Assembly: GCA_944319935.1 (NCBI GenBank)
Contig: CALUFM010000006.1
Location: 1-64,000 of the forward strand
Source: an uncultured Prevotella sp.
GTDB lineage: Bacteria; Bacteroidota; Bacteroidia; Bacteroidales; Bacteroidaceae
Reading direction: 5' to 3'
Length of the DNA: 64,000 nt
Shown here: positions 26,067 through 34,622 of the stretch, one piece after another
How positions within the stretch are numbered: the stretch's first letter is position 1
How the letters are laid out: each line of letters opens with the position of its first letter
Made by a program: the position numbers and the translations under genes
The notes under the pieces: generated by a model
Databases searched by the model: none
What the model was told of the DNA's origin: nothing
What the model saw: only the letters and a program-made list of their open reading frames with translations

Positions 26067-27248
26067 ATGGCAACTTTCAACTTTGACGAAATAGTCAACC
26101 GCAGGGGTACTGACTGTGAGAAATGGGACGGCGGCGAGACCGAAGGACTGCTGCCGATGTGGGTGGCCGACATGGACTTCCGCACCGCCCCGTGCGTGAC
26201 CGACGCCCTCAGGAAGCGCGTTGAGCATGGAGTGTTCGGTTACGAACACGTGCCCGAGGCGTATTACGAGGCCGCAATAAACTGGTTCAGCCGCCGTTAC
26301 GGCTGGACGATGCGGCGCGAATGGATGATTTACACCAGCGGAGTGGTGCCCGCCGTGTCGGCCGTAATCAAGGCGATGACCTCGCCCGGCGACAAGGTCA
26401 TGGTGCAGTCGCCGGTGTACAACTGCTTCTTCTCGTCGATAAGGAACAACGGCTGCCTGATGGAAGACAACCACTTGGTGTACGCCGGAGGCACTTACGC
26501 CATAGACTTCGACGACTTCGAGCGGCGCGCGGCCGACCCGCAGGTGAAAGTCTTCCTGCTATGCAACCCGCACAACCCCGCCGGCCGCGTATGGACGGCC
26601 GACGAGCTGCGCCGCATGGGCGACATCTGCATGAGGCACGGCGTGTTCGTCATCTCAGACGAAATACACTGCGACCTCGCCATGCCTGGCTACAAGTACA
26701 CACCGTTCGCGTCGCTGTCTGACGACTTCCTGCTCAACTCGGCCACATGCACCGCCCCGACAAAGACATTCAACATAGCGGGCACGCAAATAGCCAACAT
26801 CACCGCGGCCGACCCTGACGTGCGACGCCGCATAGACCGGGCCATCAACATCAACGAGGTATGCGACGTCAACCCCTTCGGCGTGACCGCCCTGCAAGCC
26901 GCCTACAACGAAGGCGAAGAGTGGCTTGACGCCCTCATCGCCTACCTGCACGCCAACTACGAACACCTGCGCGGGTATTTCGCAAAGCACCTGCCGCAAA
27001 TACCCGTGACGAAACTCGAGGGGACATACCTCGTATGGCTCGACTGCGCCGCCCTGGGCAAGCCCTCGCCCGTAATAGTAGAGGAACTGAAGCGGCAGGA
27101 AAAGCTGTGGCTCAACGACGGCGAGATGTACGGCGAACACGAGCGTCCGTTCGTCAGGATGAACATAGCCTGCCCCCGCGCCACGCTGGAGCGGGGTCTC
27201 GACATGTTCCACCGCTACGCGGAGCGCGAGCTGAGACAACAGCCGTGA
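26067..27248 (+). CDS. PLP-dependent MalY/PatB-type cystathionine beta-lyase or aminotransferase
   Basis: 393 residues of fold-type I PLP enzyme. Start motif FDEIVNRRGTDCEKWD with WVADMDFRTAP is characteristic of the MalY/PatB subfamily. Other blocks: LLCNPHNPAGRVWTADELRR, VISDEIHCDLAM (PLP-contacting Asp and His) and the Schiff-base lysine at about residue 233 in TAPTKTFNIAG. The C-terminal FVRMNIACPRATLERGL carries the substrate carboxylate arginine. It likely cleaves cystathionine or cysteine to a thiol, pyruvate and ammonia. A TAACTTTG -7 box lies at 26028-26035. Confidence 0.88.
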   Translation: MATFNFDEIVNRRGTDCEKWDGGETEGLLPMWVADMDFRTAPCVTDALRKRVEHGVFGYEHVPEAYYEAAINWFSRRYGWTMRREWMIYTSGVVPAVSAVIKAMTSPGDKVMVQSPVYNCFFSSIRNNGCLMEDNHLVYAGGTYAIDFDDFERRAADPQVKVFLLCNPHNPAGRVWTADELRRMGDICMRHGVFVISDEIHCDLAMPGYKYTPFASLSDDFLLNSATCTAPTKTFNIAGTQIANITAADPDVRRRIDRAININEVCDVNPFGVTALQAAYNEGEEWLDALIAYLHANYEHLRGYFAKHLPQIPVTKLEGTYLVWLDCAALGKPSPVIVEELKRQEKLWLNDGEMYGEHERPFVRMNIACPRATLERGLDMFHRYAERELRQQP

Positions 27249-27271
27249 CGCCACATGGCAACCACCCGCTT

Positions 27272-27357
27272 TCCAACAGGCCACCTTTTGCACGCCAAAA
27301 GGTGGCCTGTTGGCTTGTAAAAGGCCGCGTTTGGGGCGGCGAAAGGCGGCATCCTGC
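27272..27357. repeat. GC-rich 22-base-period palindrome cluster, copy 4
   Basis: aacaggccaccttttgc pairs with gccaaaaggtggcctgtt; then gtaaaaggccgcgtttgg and gcgaaaggcggcatcctgc. It starts 24 bases after the lyase stop and may double as its terminator. Confidence 0.7.
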
Positions 27358-27459
27358 AAACCCTTTGACTGCCAACGACTTACAAGGAGGCACACCCCCG
27401 GCAAGACAAAAGGGAGGAAACGCCGTGGAAACAGCTTTTACAAAAAACACGGAATAAAT

Positions 27460-27490
27460 TTTGCCATGCGTCGGTTTTTCATTATCTTTG
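27460..27490 (+). promoter_or_regulatory. Predicted promoter of the DUF59 gene
   Basis: TTTG at 27460-27463, 19 bases, TATCTTTG at 27483-27490; both boxes perfect. Confidence 0.7.
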
Positions 27491-27514
27491 TAGATAGCAA
27501 ACATCAAAAAAGAC

Positions 27515-27835
27515 ATGACGCAGGAAGAAAAGACCAGCATTGAGGAAAGAATCGTTGACGTGCTGAAGACCGTCTACGACCCCGAAATACCCGTGAACAT
27601 ATACGACCTCGGCCTGATTTACAAGATTGACGTGAAAGACGACGCCACGGTTGACATCGACATGACGTTCACCGCGCCAACATGCCCCGCGGCAGACTTC
27701 ATACTTGAGGACGTAAGGCAGAAGGTTGACGCCCTCGACGGGGTGAAGTCGGCCACGGTGAACCTCGTGTTCGAACCGGCTTGGGACCAGAGCATGCTGA
27801 GCGAGGAGGCCCGTTTGGAACTGGGGTTGGAGTGA
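27515..27835 (+). CDS. DUF59/MIP18-type Fe-S cluster assembly factor
   Basis: 106 residues. YDPEIPVNIYDLGLIYKI and MTFTAPTCPAADFILEDV, including the single conserved cysteine of the TCP motif, define the DUF59 (PaaD/SufT-like) family, which helps mature iron-sulfur proteins in the cytoplasm. The length is normal for the stand-alone form found in Bacteroidota. It is not next to suf genes here. It has its own promoter, and an inverted repeat begins 9 bases after the stop. Confidence 0.88.
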   Translation: MTQEEKTSIEERIVDVLKTVYDPEIPVNIYDLGLIYKIDVKDDATVDIDMTFTAPTCPAADFILEDVRQKVDALDGVKSATVNLVFEPAWDQSMLSEEARLELGLE

Positions 27836-27843
27836 AAAAACTT

Positions 27844-27985
27844 GTAGTTAAAGGAGTTAAGGCAGTTAAAGGAGTTAAAGACAAATGCCTTGTCGCTTTC
27901 AACTACACAGCCGACACACGCATATAACACGATATAAGGCATTTGTCTTTAACTCCTTTAACTGCCTTAACTCCTTTAACTACCT
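27844..27985. repeat. Inverted repeat F, gttaaagga units
   Basis: Left arm 27844-27891 and right arm 27936-27985 are complementary over about 45 bases (gttaaagga, gttaaggca, gttaaagga, gttaaagac, aaatgcctt). The loop of about 44 bases shows no reading frame. It sits between two co-directional genes; the right arm ends 15 bases before the next ATG. Confidence 0.85.
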
Positions 27986-27999
27986 TAAAACAGACAACT

Positions 28000-28767
28000 A
28001 TGCACAAGAACATCTACATACTGTCCGACGCCCACTTGGGCTCATGGGCCATCGACCACGCACGCACGCAGGAACGCCGCTTGGTGCGATTCCTTGACGA
28101 CATCAAGACAAAGGCGGCGGCGGTGTACCTCCTTGGCGACATGTTCGACTTCTGGTACGAATACAAGTACGTCGTGCCCAAGGGCTACACGCGCTTCCTC
28201 GGCAAGCTTTCCGAACTGACGGACATGGGCGTTGAGGTGCATTTCTTCACCGGCAACCACGACATCTGGGCGTATGACTACCTCGAAAAGGAGTGCGGCG
28301 TCATACTGCACACCAAGCCGATAACCACCGAAATCTACGGCAAAATATTCTACTTGGCTCATGGCGACGGCCTCGGCGACCACGACCCGAAGTTCAACTT
28401 CATACGCCGCATGTTCCACAACCGTGCGTGCCAGCGGATGTTCAGCGCGCTGCACCCCCGCTGGGGCGTGTGGTTCGGCCTGACATGGGCTAAGCACAGC
28501 CGCCTGAAACGCGCCGACGGGAAGGAACCTCCATACCAGGGCGAGGACAAGGAAGCCCTCGTGCGCTACACCAAGCAGTACATGAAGACCCACCCGGACA
28601 TCGACTACTTCATCTACGGGCACCGCCACATAGAACTTGACCTCATGCTCTCGCGCAAGACGCGGATGATGATTATCGGTGACTGGATATGGCAGTTCAC
28701 CTACGTTGTGTACGACGGCCAGCACCTGTTCCTCGAAGAATATGTAGAAGGGGAAAGCAAACTATAA
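28000..28767 (+). CDS. UDP-2,3-diacylglucosamine diphosphatase-like metallophosphoesterase
   Basis: 255 residues from ATG 28000 (MHKNIYILSDAHLG); the longer open frame reads through the repeat. Calcineurin-type motifs are complete: SDAHLG, GDMFDFWYE, TGNHD, LAHGDGLGDHD and YGHRH. The length and FDFWYE fit the LpxH branch, which releases UMP to give lipid X in lipid A synthesis at the inner membrane. Bacteroidota are known to carry LpxH-type enzymes, so this is probable; other phosphoesterases of the family remain possible. Confidence 0.82.
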   Translation: MHKNIYILSDAHLGSWAIDHARTQERRLVRFLDDIKTKAAAVYLLGDMFDFWYEYKYVVPKGYTRFLGKLSELTDMGVEVHFFTGNHDIWAYDYLEKECGVILHTKPITTEIYGKIFYLAHGDGLGDHDPKFNFIRRMFHNRACQRMFSALHPRWGVWFGLTWAKHSRLKRADGKEPPYQGEDKEALVRYTKQYMKTHPDIDYFIYGHRHIELDLMLSRKTRMMIIGDWIWQFTYVVYDGQHLFLEEYVEGESKL

Positions 28768-28769
28768 GA

Positions 28770-28880
28770 AAAGGTGTGAAGGTGAGAAAGTGAGAAGGTG
28801 AGAAAGCGCAAGCGTTTCATAATAAACAATGAACGCGGCTGCGCTTTCTCACCTTCTCACTTTCTCACCTTCACACCTTA
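28770..28880. repeat. Inverted repeat G, gtgagaaa units
   Basis: Left arm 28770-28812 (gtgtgaag, gtgagaaa, gtgagaag, gtgagaaa, gcgcaag) and right arm 28838-28880, exact complements over about 40 bases. The loop is about 25 bases. It lies between convergent genes, 3 bases from the ackA stop. Confidence 0.85.
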
Positions 28881-28882
28881 AA

Positions 28883-30076
28883 TCATAGCAGGTTCATCGT
28901 GTCGGTGGCAATCATCAGCTCCTCGTCTGTCGGTATTACGCACACCGTAACTTTCGAGTCTGGAGTTGATATGACCGCTTCCTCGCCGCGGATGGTCTTG
29001 TTCTTCTCGACGTCAAGCTTCACTCCCATGTACTCCAAGCCTGTGCAAGCAGCCTCACGGGTAGAGCATTGGTTCTCACCTACACCAGCAGTGAACACTA
29101 TGATGTCACATCCGCCCATGGCGGCGGCGTAAGCTCCGATGTACTTCTTTATGCGGTAGTTGTACATGTCGAGGGCGAGCTTGGCGCGCTCGTTGCCGTG
29201 TTCGATGGCGTCTTCTATCTCACGCATGTCTGACGAGATGCCGGTTATGCCGAGTACGCCGCTCTTCTTGTTGAGAAGGTTTGACATTCCGTCGGCGTCG
29301 AGACCGAGTTTCTTCTCGATGAAGGTTATCGCTCCGCCGTCGATGTCGCCGCTACGGGTGCCCATCATCAGGCCCTCAAGCGGCGTGAGGCCCATTGACG
29401 TGTCAACACACTTGCCGTTCTGCACGGCGGCGATGCTGGCTCCGTTGCCTATGTGGCAGGTGATGATTTTCTTGTCCTCCATCTTCACGCCGAGATAATC
29501 GCACACACGCTGCGACACATAGCGGTGACTTGTGCCGTGGAAGCCGTAGCGGCGCACTCCGTATTGCTCGTAAAGGTCATACGGTATGGCGTAAAGGTAA
29601 GAGTGGGCGGGCATAGTCTGGTGGAAAGCCGTGTCGAAAACGCCCACCTGCGGGAGTCCGGGCATGAGTTCGCTGACGGCCTGCACGCCCTTGAGGTTGG
29701 CCGGGTTGTGCAGCGGAGCAAGGTCGATGCACTCCTCAAAGGTCTTGAGGACCTCGTCGGTCAGCACCACGCTCTTATTGAACTTCTCGCCTCCGTGAAC
29801 CATGCGGTGGCCTACGGCGTCGATTTCGTCAAGGCTCTTAATCACCCCGATTTCAGGGTCGGTGAGCAGGGAGAAGATGAACTTCACGCCCTCCGTGTGT
29901 TCAGGGATGTCGTGCATCACCTTTTTCTTCGTGCCGTCTGGCATCTTCACCTTCACAAACGCTTCGTCAAGACCTACGCGCTCTGCGCCGCCTGACGTCA
30001 TGACAGACTTGTCGTCCATGTTGTAAAGCGCGTATTTGATGGACGAACTGCCGCAATTCAATACTAATATTTTCAT
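28883..30076 (-). CDS. ackA: Acetate kinase
   Basis: Converts acetyl phosphate and ADP to acetate and ATP, the last step of acetate fermentation. 397 residues, standard. Signatures: ILVLNCGSSSIKYALYN at the N-terminus, GHRMVHGGEKFNKSV, VFDTAFHQTMP, GFHGTSHRYVS, and GNGASIAAVQNGKCVDTSMG. The C-terminal FTAGVGENQCSTR completes the ASKHA fold. Partner pta is upstream in the same direction, with a four-helix-bundle gene and an inverted repeat interposed. Confidence 0.97.
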   Translation of the reverse strand: MKILVLNCGSSSIKYALYNMDDKSVMTSGGAERVGLDEAFVKVKMPDGTKKKVMHDIPEHTEGVKFIFSLLTDPEIGVIKSLDEIDAVGHRMVHGGEKFNKSVVLTDEVLKTFEECIDLAPLHNPANLKGVQAVSELMPGLPQVGVFDTAFHQTMPAHSYLYAIPYDLYEQYGVRRYGFHGTSHRYVSQRVCDYLGVKMEDKKIITCHIGNGASIAAVQNGKCVDTSMGLTPLEGLMMGTRSGDIDGGAITFIEKKLGLDADGMSNLLNKKSGVLGITGISSDMREIEDAIEHGNERAKLALDMYNYRIKKYIGAYAAAMGGCDIIVFTAGVGENQCSTREAACTGLEYMGVKLDVEKNKTIRGEEAVISTPDSKVTVCVIPTDEELMIATDTMNLL

Positions 30077-30091
30077 TGGATGTTATTTTTT

Positions 30092-30569
30092 AGGAGTTAA
30101 AGGAGTTAATGAAGTCAAAGGAGTTAAAGACAAATGCCTTACAAACTATCTGTTGGGTGTGTGTTATTGACCACACCCCTACAATACGCATTCAGGAACT
30201 TACTTGCCTCCTCAAGACTTGAATAAAGAGTATTGTAAGTTTCCAAGTTGACATATCCAAGGTCTTTAGACAAATGGACATAACACCGGCACTCCTCCAA
30301 GCTGCCTTGCGCAATATTGAAAAAGCGCAGCTTGTCAGCCTTGCTGATTTTCTTGTAGCCCTCAGCGATATTGGCAGGAACGGACACTGCGGCACGTTGG
30401 AACTGTGAACACAGGCCAAAACGCTCACTCTCAGGGAACGCCTCGGTAGCCTTATACGTCGCCAAAGCAAACTTATAAGCTTTCTGCCAAGCTATTATGT
30501 CCTCAAAACGAACTGTCATCAAGACATTTGTCTTTAACTCCTTATAACTTCCTTAACTTCTTTAACTAC
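30092..30569. repeat. Inverted repeat H enclosing the four-helix-bundle gene
   Basis: Left arm 30092-30140 (gttaaagga, gttaatgaa, gtcaaagga, gttaaagac, aaatgcctt) and right arm 30520-30569 are complementary over about 47 bases with scattered mismatches. Everything between them (30141-30519) is one gene, whose stop codon touches the left arm and whose start codon touches the right arm. The other members of the family have short non-coding loops. Confidence 0.88.
30139..30519 (-). CDS. S23-type four-helix-bundle protein inside an inverted repeat
   Basis: 126 residues from ATG 30519 (MTVRFEDIIAWQKAYKF); a TTG one codon earlier is disregarded. Family markers: WQKAYKFALATYKATEAFPESE cited in part as WQKAYKFALATYKATEAFP, FGLCSQFQRAAVSVPANIAE, RFFNIAQGSLEECRCYVHLS and LEEASKFLNAYCRG. 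These match the four-helix-bundle family (23S rRNA intervening-sequence proteins), a basic fold thought to bind nucleic acid; a distant member (Avd) assists retroelement reverse transcriptases. No reverse transcriptase is nearby. The gene splits pta from ackA and is transcribed in the same direction. Its precise fit in the loop of inverted repeat H suggests that gene and repeat travelled together. Confidence 0.88.
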   Translation of the reverse strand: MTVRFEDIIAWQKAYKFALATYKATEAFPESERFGLCSQFQRAAVSVPANIAEGYKKISKADKLRFFNIAQGSLEECRCYVHLSKDLGYVNLETYNTLYSSLEEASKFLNAYCRGVVNNTHPTDSL

Positions 30570-30583
30570 AGATAAGATTCAAC

Positions 30584-31594
30584 TTACTTCTTCGCATCCA
30601 TCGCCTGGCAGGCGGTGATTGCAACCAACTTGTAGATGTCATCGACAGAGCAGCCGCGGCTGAGGTCGTTTACCGGGCGGGCGATGCCCTGCAGGATGGG
30701 GCCTATGGCGTCAGCCCCGCCGAGACGCTGGACCATCTTGTATGAGATGTTGCCCACCTCAAGGCAGGGGAACACAAGCACGTTGGCCTTGCCGGCGATG
30801 TCGCTTCCGGGAGCCTTCTTCGCCCCAACTTCGGGCACGAGGGCCGCGTCGGCCTGCATCTCGCCGTCAATCTTCAACGCCGGGTCAAGCTCCTTGGCCA
30901 GCTTCGTGGCCTCGACAACCTTGTCAACTACTTCGTGTGACGCGCTGCCCTTGGTCGAGAAGCTGAGCATGGCTACGCGCGGGTCGGCAAATCCGGCCAC
31001 CGATTTCGCGGTCTTAGCCGTGCATACGGCTATCTGCGCCAACTGTCCTGCGTCGGGAACGGGCGTCACAGCCACGTCGCCTACTACGAGGACGCCGTTC
31101 TCCCCATACTGGGGCTGCTTGGTGATGAGCAGCATCGCGCCGCTGACGCAAGTGATGCCGGGCTCGCACTTGATGATTTGCAGGGCCGGGCGAAGCGTCT
31201 CGGCCGTTGTACTCAACGCGCCTGAAATCTGTCCGTCCGCGCCTCCAGTCTTGATTATCATGCATCCGAGGTAGAGCGGGTCCTTGACAAGTTCGCGGGC
31301 CTGCTCTATGGTCATGCCCTTCTTCTTGCGCAGCTCAGCCAGCAGGGCGGCGTATTCCTCGCTCTTGGGATTGTTCTCCGGGTCGATGATGGTAGCCTTT
31401 CCGATGTTCTTCAGGCCCCATTTTTCGGCGAGAGAGCCGATTTCGGCCGGGTTGCCGATAAGGATTATGTCGGCCACCTCGTCGGCCAGCACCATGTCGG
31501 CCGCCCTCAACGTGCGCTCCTCAGTGGCCTCGGGGAGTACGATGCGCTGCTTGTTGCTCTTAGCGCGCTCAACGATTTGTTGTACTAAATCCAT
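30584..31594 (-). CDS. pta: Phosphate acetyltransferase
   Basis: Transfers acetyl from acetyl-CoA to phosphate, feeding acetate kinase. 336 residues, the short single-domain form. Signatures: RIVLPEATEERTLRAADMVL, GGADGQISGALSTTAETLRP, VSGAMLLITKQPQYGENGVL and GKANVLVFPCLEVGNISYKM, with the end NDLSRGCSVDDIY. A TAATTTTG -7 box lies on the minus strand at 31643-31650. It is the first gene of the pta-(S23)-ackA unit. Confidence 0.96.
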   Translation of the reverse strand: MDLVQQIVERAKSNKQRIVLPEATEERTLRAADMVLADEVADIILIGNPAEIGSLAEKWGLKNIGKATIIDPENNPKSEEYAALLAELRKKKGMTIEQARELVKDPLYLGCMIIKTGGADGQISGALSTTAETLRPALQIIKCEPGITCVSGAMLLITKQPQYGENGVLVVGDVAVTPVPDAGQLAQIAVCTAKTAKSVAGFADPRVAMLSFSTKGSASHEVVDKVVEATKLAKELDPALKIDGEMQADAALVPEVGAKKAPGSDIAGKANVLVFPCLEVGNISYKMVQRLGGADAIGPILQGIARPVNDLSRGCSVDDIYKLVAITACQAMDAKK

Positions 31595-31756
31595 AGTTTT
31601 TTAGTTTATAGGTATATATGTGTTTTTGTAATTCCGATGTTGCAAAATTAGAAAAAATTATCCGAACCGAGATGGCCGCCGCCGTTTTTTTCACTATAAA
31701 AATGCAAGAAAAACAGCAGCTCCGCGGCTATCGCCCGGAAGCCTGCCGCCGCAAGG

Positions 31757-31850
31757 TTTGCAAAAGGCCGCATTCCGCCTTGCAAAAGACGGCAAACGGC
31801 GCGCCGAAAGGCCATGTTTTGCGCCGCGAAAGGCCACCTTTTGCGACACG
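31757..31850. repeat. GC-rich 22-base-period palindrome cluster, copy 5
   Basis: Units gcaaaaggccgcattccgcc, gcaaaagacggcaaacggc, gccgaaaggccatgttttgc, gcgaaaggccaccttttgc. Unusual for this family because it lies between divergent genes (pta and rnr), not at a 3' end. The rest of the 31595-32015 gap shows only the pta -7 box and a TAACTTCG at 31944-31951 that may serve rnr. Confidence 0.7.
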
Positions 31851-32015
31851 CCGCGCAACATGTTGACATTCAACGGCTTGCGTGGCAGTGACGGATTAAT
31901 GCAAAATAATCATAACAAAACGCCGGAATACAGGATTAAATTCGTAACTTCGCACGTACAAGCACAAGCCGCGCACGCGGCCTGTGCAACCATGAAACAA
32001 TAAAAACGCTACAAT

Positions 32016-34214
32016 ATGGCAAAAGAAAAGAAAAGAGGCAAAAGGCTGACAAAAAACAAATTGGCGGAAATTCTGCAAGACCTGTTCCTGCGGAACCCCG
32101 ACAAGACGCTCAGCTTCAAGCAGATATTCAAGGAACTGCGGCTGGCCACCCACCCCGCAAAGATGCTCGCCGTAGAGACCGTGGAGGACATGGCGTGGGA
32201 CGACTTCCTGAGCAAGGTGAGCGACAACTCGTACAAGCTGAACCTGAAAGGCCAGGTGCAGGAGGGCAAGTTCATACGCAAGCCCAACGGCAAGAACAGC
32301 TTCGTGCCCGACGACGGCAGCCAGCCGGTGTTCGTGGCCGAGCGCAACTCGAAGTCGGCACTGACCGGCGACCGCGTGCGCGTGACCTTCATGGCGCGCC
32401 GCAAGAAGCACATCAAGGAGGCCATGGTCACCGAAATACTCGAGCGCGCCCGCGACACGTTCGTCGGGCGGCTGAAGGTGGAGCGCGACTTCGCCTTCCT
32501 CGTGCCCGACGGGGGCGTCTTCGCCAACAACATCATACTGCCCAAGAACAAGCTGAAGGGCGGCAAGGCGGGCGAGAAAGCCGTGGTGAAAGTCACCAAA
32601 TGGCCTGACGAGGACAACAAGAACATCATAGGCGAAGTGGTTGACGTCCTCGGCGAACAGGGCGACAACGACGTGGAGATGAACTCCATCCTGGCCCAAT
32701 ACGGCCTGCCCTACAAGTACCCCAAGCGCGTAGAGGAAGCCGCCGACAAGATAACGGGCGAAATCACCGCCGAGGACTACGCCGAGCGCGAGGACTTCCG
32801 CGACGTGACGACCTTCACCATCGACCCGCGCGACGCCAAGGACTTTGACGACGCCCTCTCCATACGCCAGCTCGGCAAGAACCTCTGGGAGGTGGGCGTA
32901 CACATAGCCGACGTGTCACACTACGTGACCGAAGGCTCCATCATCGACAAGGAGGCGCAGAAGCGCGCCACGAGCGTCTACTTGGTTGACCGCACCATAC
33001 CCATGCTGCCCGAACGCCTGTGCAACTTCGTATGCTCGCTGCGCCCCGACGAGGAGAAGCTGACGTACAGCGCGGTGTTCGACATGGACGAGAACGCCGA
33101 GGTGAAGTCGTGGAGATTGGTGCATACCGTCATAAAGAGCAACCGCCGCTTCGCCTACGAGGAGGTGCAGCAAATCCTTGAAGACAACGGCGTGGTTGAC
33201 AGCACGGGGCAGCCCGCGCCGCCGGCCGGCCCTGAAGGGTACAAGGGCGAATACGCCACCGAGCTTGTAACGCTCGACATGCTGGCCAAGAAGCTGCGCG
33301 CGGCGAGGTTCAAGCACGGCTCGGTGAAGTTCGACCGCGAGGAGATGCGCTTTGATGTCGACGAGAAAGGCAAGCCCGTGCGCTGCTATTTCAAGAAGTC
33401 GAAAGACGCCAACAAGCTCATAGAGGAGTTCATGCTCCTGGCCAACAAGTACGTGGCCGAAAGCATAGGGAAGGTGAAGAAAGGGCAAAAGGCCAAGACA
33501 CTGCCCTACCGAATACACGACCAACCCGACCCTACGAAGCTCGAGATGCTGAGGTCTTTCATCGTGAAATTCGGCTACAAGCTGAAGACGGCGGGCACGA
33601 AGGGCGAAATATCGCGCAGCCTCAACAAGCTGATGGACGACTGCAACGGCAAGAACGAGCAGAAGCTCATCGAGAGCGTGGCCCTGCGCGCCATGATGAA
33701 AGCCAAGTACAGCATCCACAACATAGGGCACTACGGCCTGGCCTTCGAGTATTACACCCACTTCACAAGCCCCATACGCCGCTATCCCGACATGATGGTA
33801 CACCGCCTGCTGACGCGCTACCAGAACGGCGGACGCAGCGCGAACAAGGAGTATTACGAAGAGTTGTGCGAACACGCGAGCGACATGGAGCAAATCGCCC
33901 AAAACGCCGAGCGCGACTCAATAAAGTACAAGATGGTGGAATTCATGGCGGACAAAATCGGCAACGAGTATGACGCGCACATCAGCGGCATAACGTCATA
34001 CGGCATATACTGCGAAATCGACGAGAACCACTGCGAGGGCATGGTGCCCATGCACGACCTTGACGACGACTATTACGACTTCGACGAGCGCAACTACCGC
34101 CTCGTTGGCCGACGCCATCACCACAAATACCAGCTTGGCGACCCTATCAGGATAGTGGTGGCCAAGGCCAACCTGGAGAAGAAGCAGCTTGACTTCGCGC
34201 TGGCGGAGGACTGA
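32016..34214 (+). CDS. rnr: Ribonuclease R
   Basis: Processive 3'-5' exoribonuclease of 732 residues. N-terminal basic and helix-turn-helix part (KKRGKRLTKNKLAEILQDLF), cold-shock-like domains, then the RNB catalytic domain: FTIDPRDAKDFDDALSIRQL with the metal-binding aspartates, VGVHIADVSHYVTEGS, VYLVDRTIPMLPERLCN and FTSPIRRYPDMMVHRL. The C-terminal S1 domain (DAHISGITSYGIYCEIDENH) ends in QLDFALAED. It degrades structured RNA, so the many long hairpins encoded in this region could be substrates (inference). Confidence 0.96.
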   Translation: MAKEKKRGKRLTKNKLAEILQDLFLRNPDKTLSFKQIFKELRLATHPAKMLAVETVEDMAWDDFLSKVSDNSYKLNLKGQVQEGKFIRKPNGKNSFVPDDGSQPVFVAERNSKSALTGDRVRVTFMARRKKHIKEAMVTEILERARDTFVGRLKVERDFAFLVPDGGVFANNIILPKNKLKGGKAGEKAVVKVTKWPDEDNKNIIGEVVDVLGEQGDNDVEMNSILAQYGLPYKYPKRVEEAADKITGEITAEDYAEREDFRDVTTFTIDPRDAKDFDDALSIRQLGKNLWEVGVHIADVSHYVTEGSIIDKEAQKRATSVYLVDRTIPMLPERLCNFVCSLRPDEEKLTYSAVFDMDENAEVKSWRLVHTVIKSNRRFAYEEVQQILEDNGVVDSTGQPAPPAGPEGYKGEYATELVTLDMLAKKLRAARFKHGSVKFDREEMRFDVDEKGKPVRCYFKKSKDANKLIEEFMLLANKYVAESIGKVKKGQKAKTLPYRIHDQPDPTKLEMLRSFIVKFGYKLKTAGTKGEISRSLNKLMDDCNGKNEQKLIESVALRAMMKAKYSIHNIGHYGLAFEYYTHFTSPIRRYPDMMVHRLLTRYQNGGRSANKEYYEELCEHASDMEQIAQNAERDSIKYKMVEFMADKIGNEYDAHISGITSYGIYCEIDENHCEGMVPMHDLDDDYYDFDERNYRLVGRRHHHKYQLGDPIRIVVAKANLEKKQLDFALAED

Positions 34215-34414
34215 ACCGCAACCGGCCATCAGGGCGCGATGTCACGATTTTGCCGTCTGCATCATGCCCTTCGTGTTGTATTATGTCCCGCCGCCCATGT
34301 AACAATCATACGACCGGCAAACAACTTTCAGCGGTTAAAGGCAAGCCCGCGACAGCTTTTTTGCGACAATGCGCACGGCATGGCGGCGACAACGGGGAAG
34401 CCGTAGGCGGCGAG

Positions 34415-34497
34415 CCGTTTTGCGAAAGACGGCAAACGGCAATGCGAAAGGCCGCGTTTTGCAACGCAAGAGACGGCCTTTCGCACAACAAAACACG
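34415..34497. repeat. GC-rich 22-base-period palindrome cluster, copy 6
   Basis: Units gcgaaagacggcaaacggc, gcgaaaggccgcgttttgc and gcaagagacggcctttcgc, in the gap after rnr. Bases 34215-34414 contain nothing I can assign. Confidence 0.7.
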
Positions 34498-34543
34498 GCA
34501 TGCCGGGAAGCAACTGGCACCCAGGCAGTTACGCTGACACCAT

Positions 34544-34603
34544 AAAAAGGCGCGACGGCGACGTGTACCGATAAACAGCAACACGTCGCCGCCGCGCCTT
34601 TTT
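34544..34603. terminator. Bidirectional terminator between rnr and the DUF4294 gene
   Basis: aaaaaggcgcgacggcgacg plus tgt (34544-34566) pairs with acacgtcgccgccgcgcc plus ttttt (34581-34603), flanked by A run and T run, so it can serve both convergent genes. Confidence 0.85.
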
Positions 34604-34622
34604 GGCCGCCCGCCAGCTTGCG

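Noticed and set aside
28770-28880. Interpretation of all inverted repeats simply as terminators
   Set aside because: Some lie between convergent genes and could terminate, but others sit in leaders right before start codons, inside coding sequence or around a gene, and genuine terminators with T runs are present separately.
30139-30519. Diversity-generating retroelement (Avd-like protein)
   Set aside because: The four-helix-bundle protein is related to Avd, but there is no reverse transcriptase, template repeat or variable repeat in the window.
31757-31850. Small proteins encoded by the GC-rich palindrome clusters
   Set aside because: Translations of the different copies give similar K/A/F/R-rich peptides in several frames, which follows from the repeat itself. 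No start signals or conserved frame.
31896-33902. Long minus-strand open frames opposite RNase R
   Set aside because: They are antisense to a clear, conserved gene; high GC at the third codon positions keeps the opposite strand open. The translations are V/A/H/L-rich with no domain.
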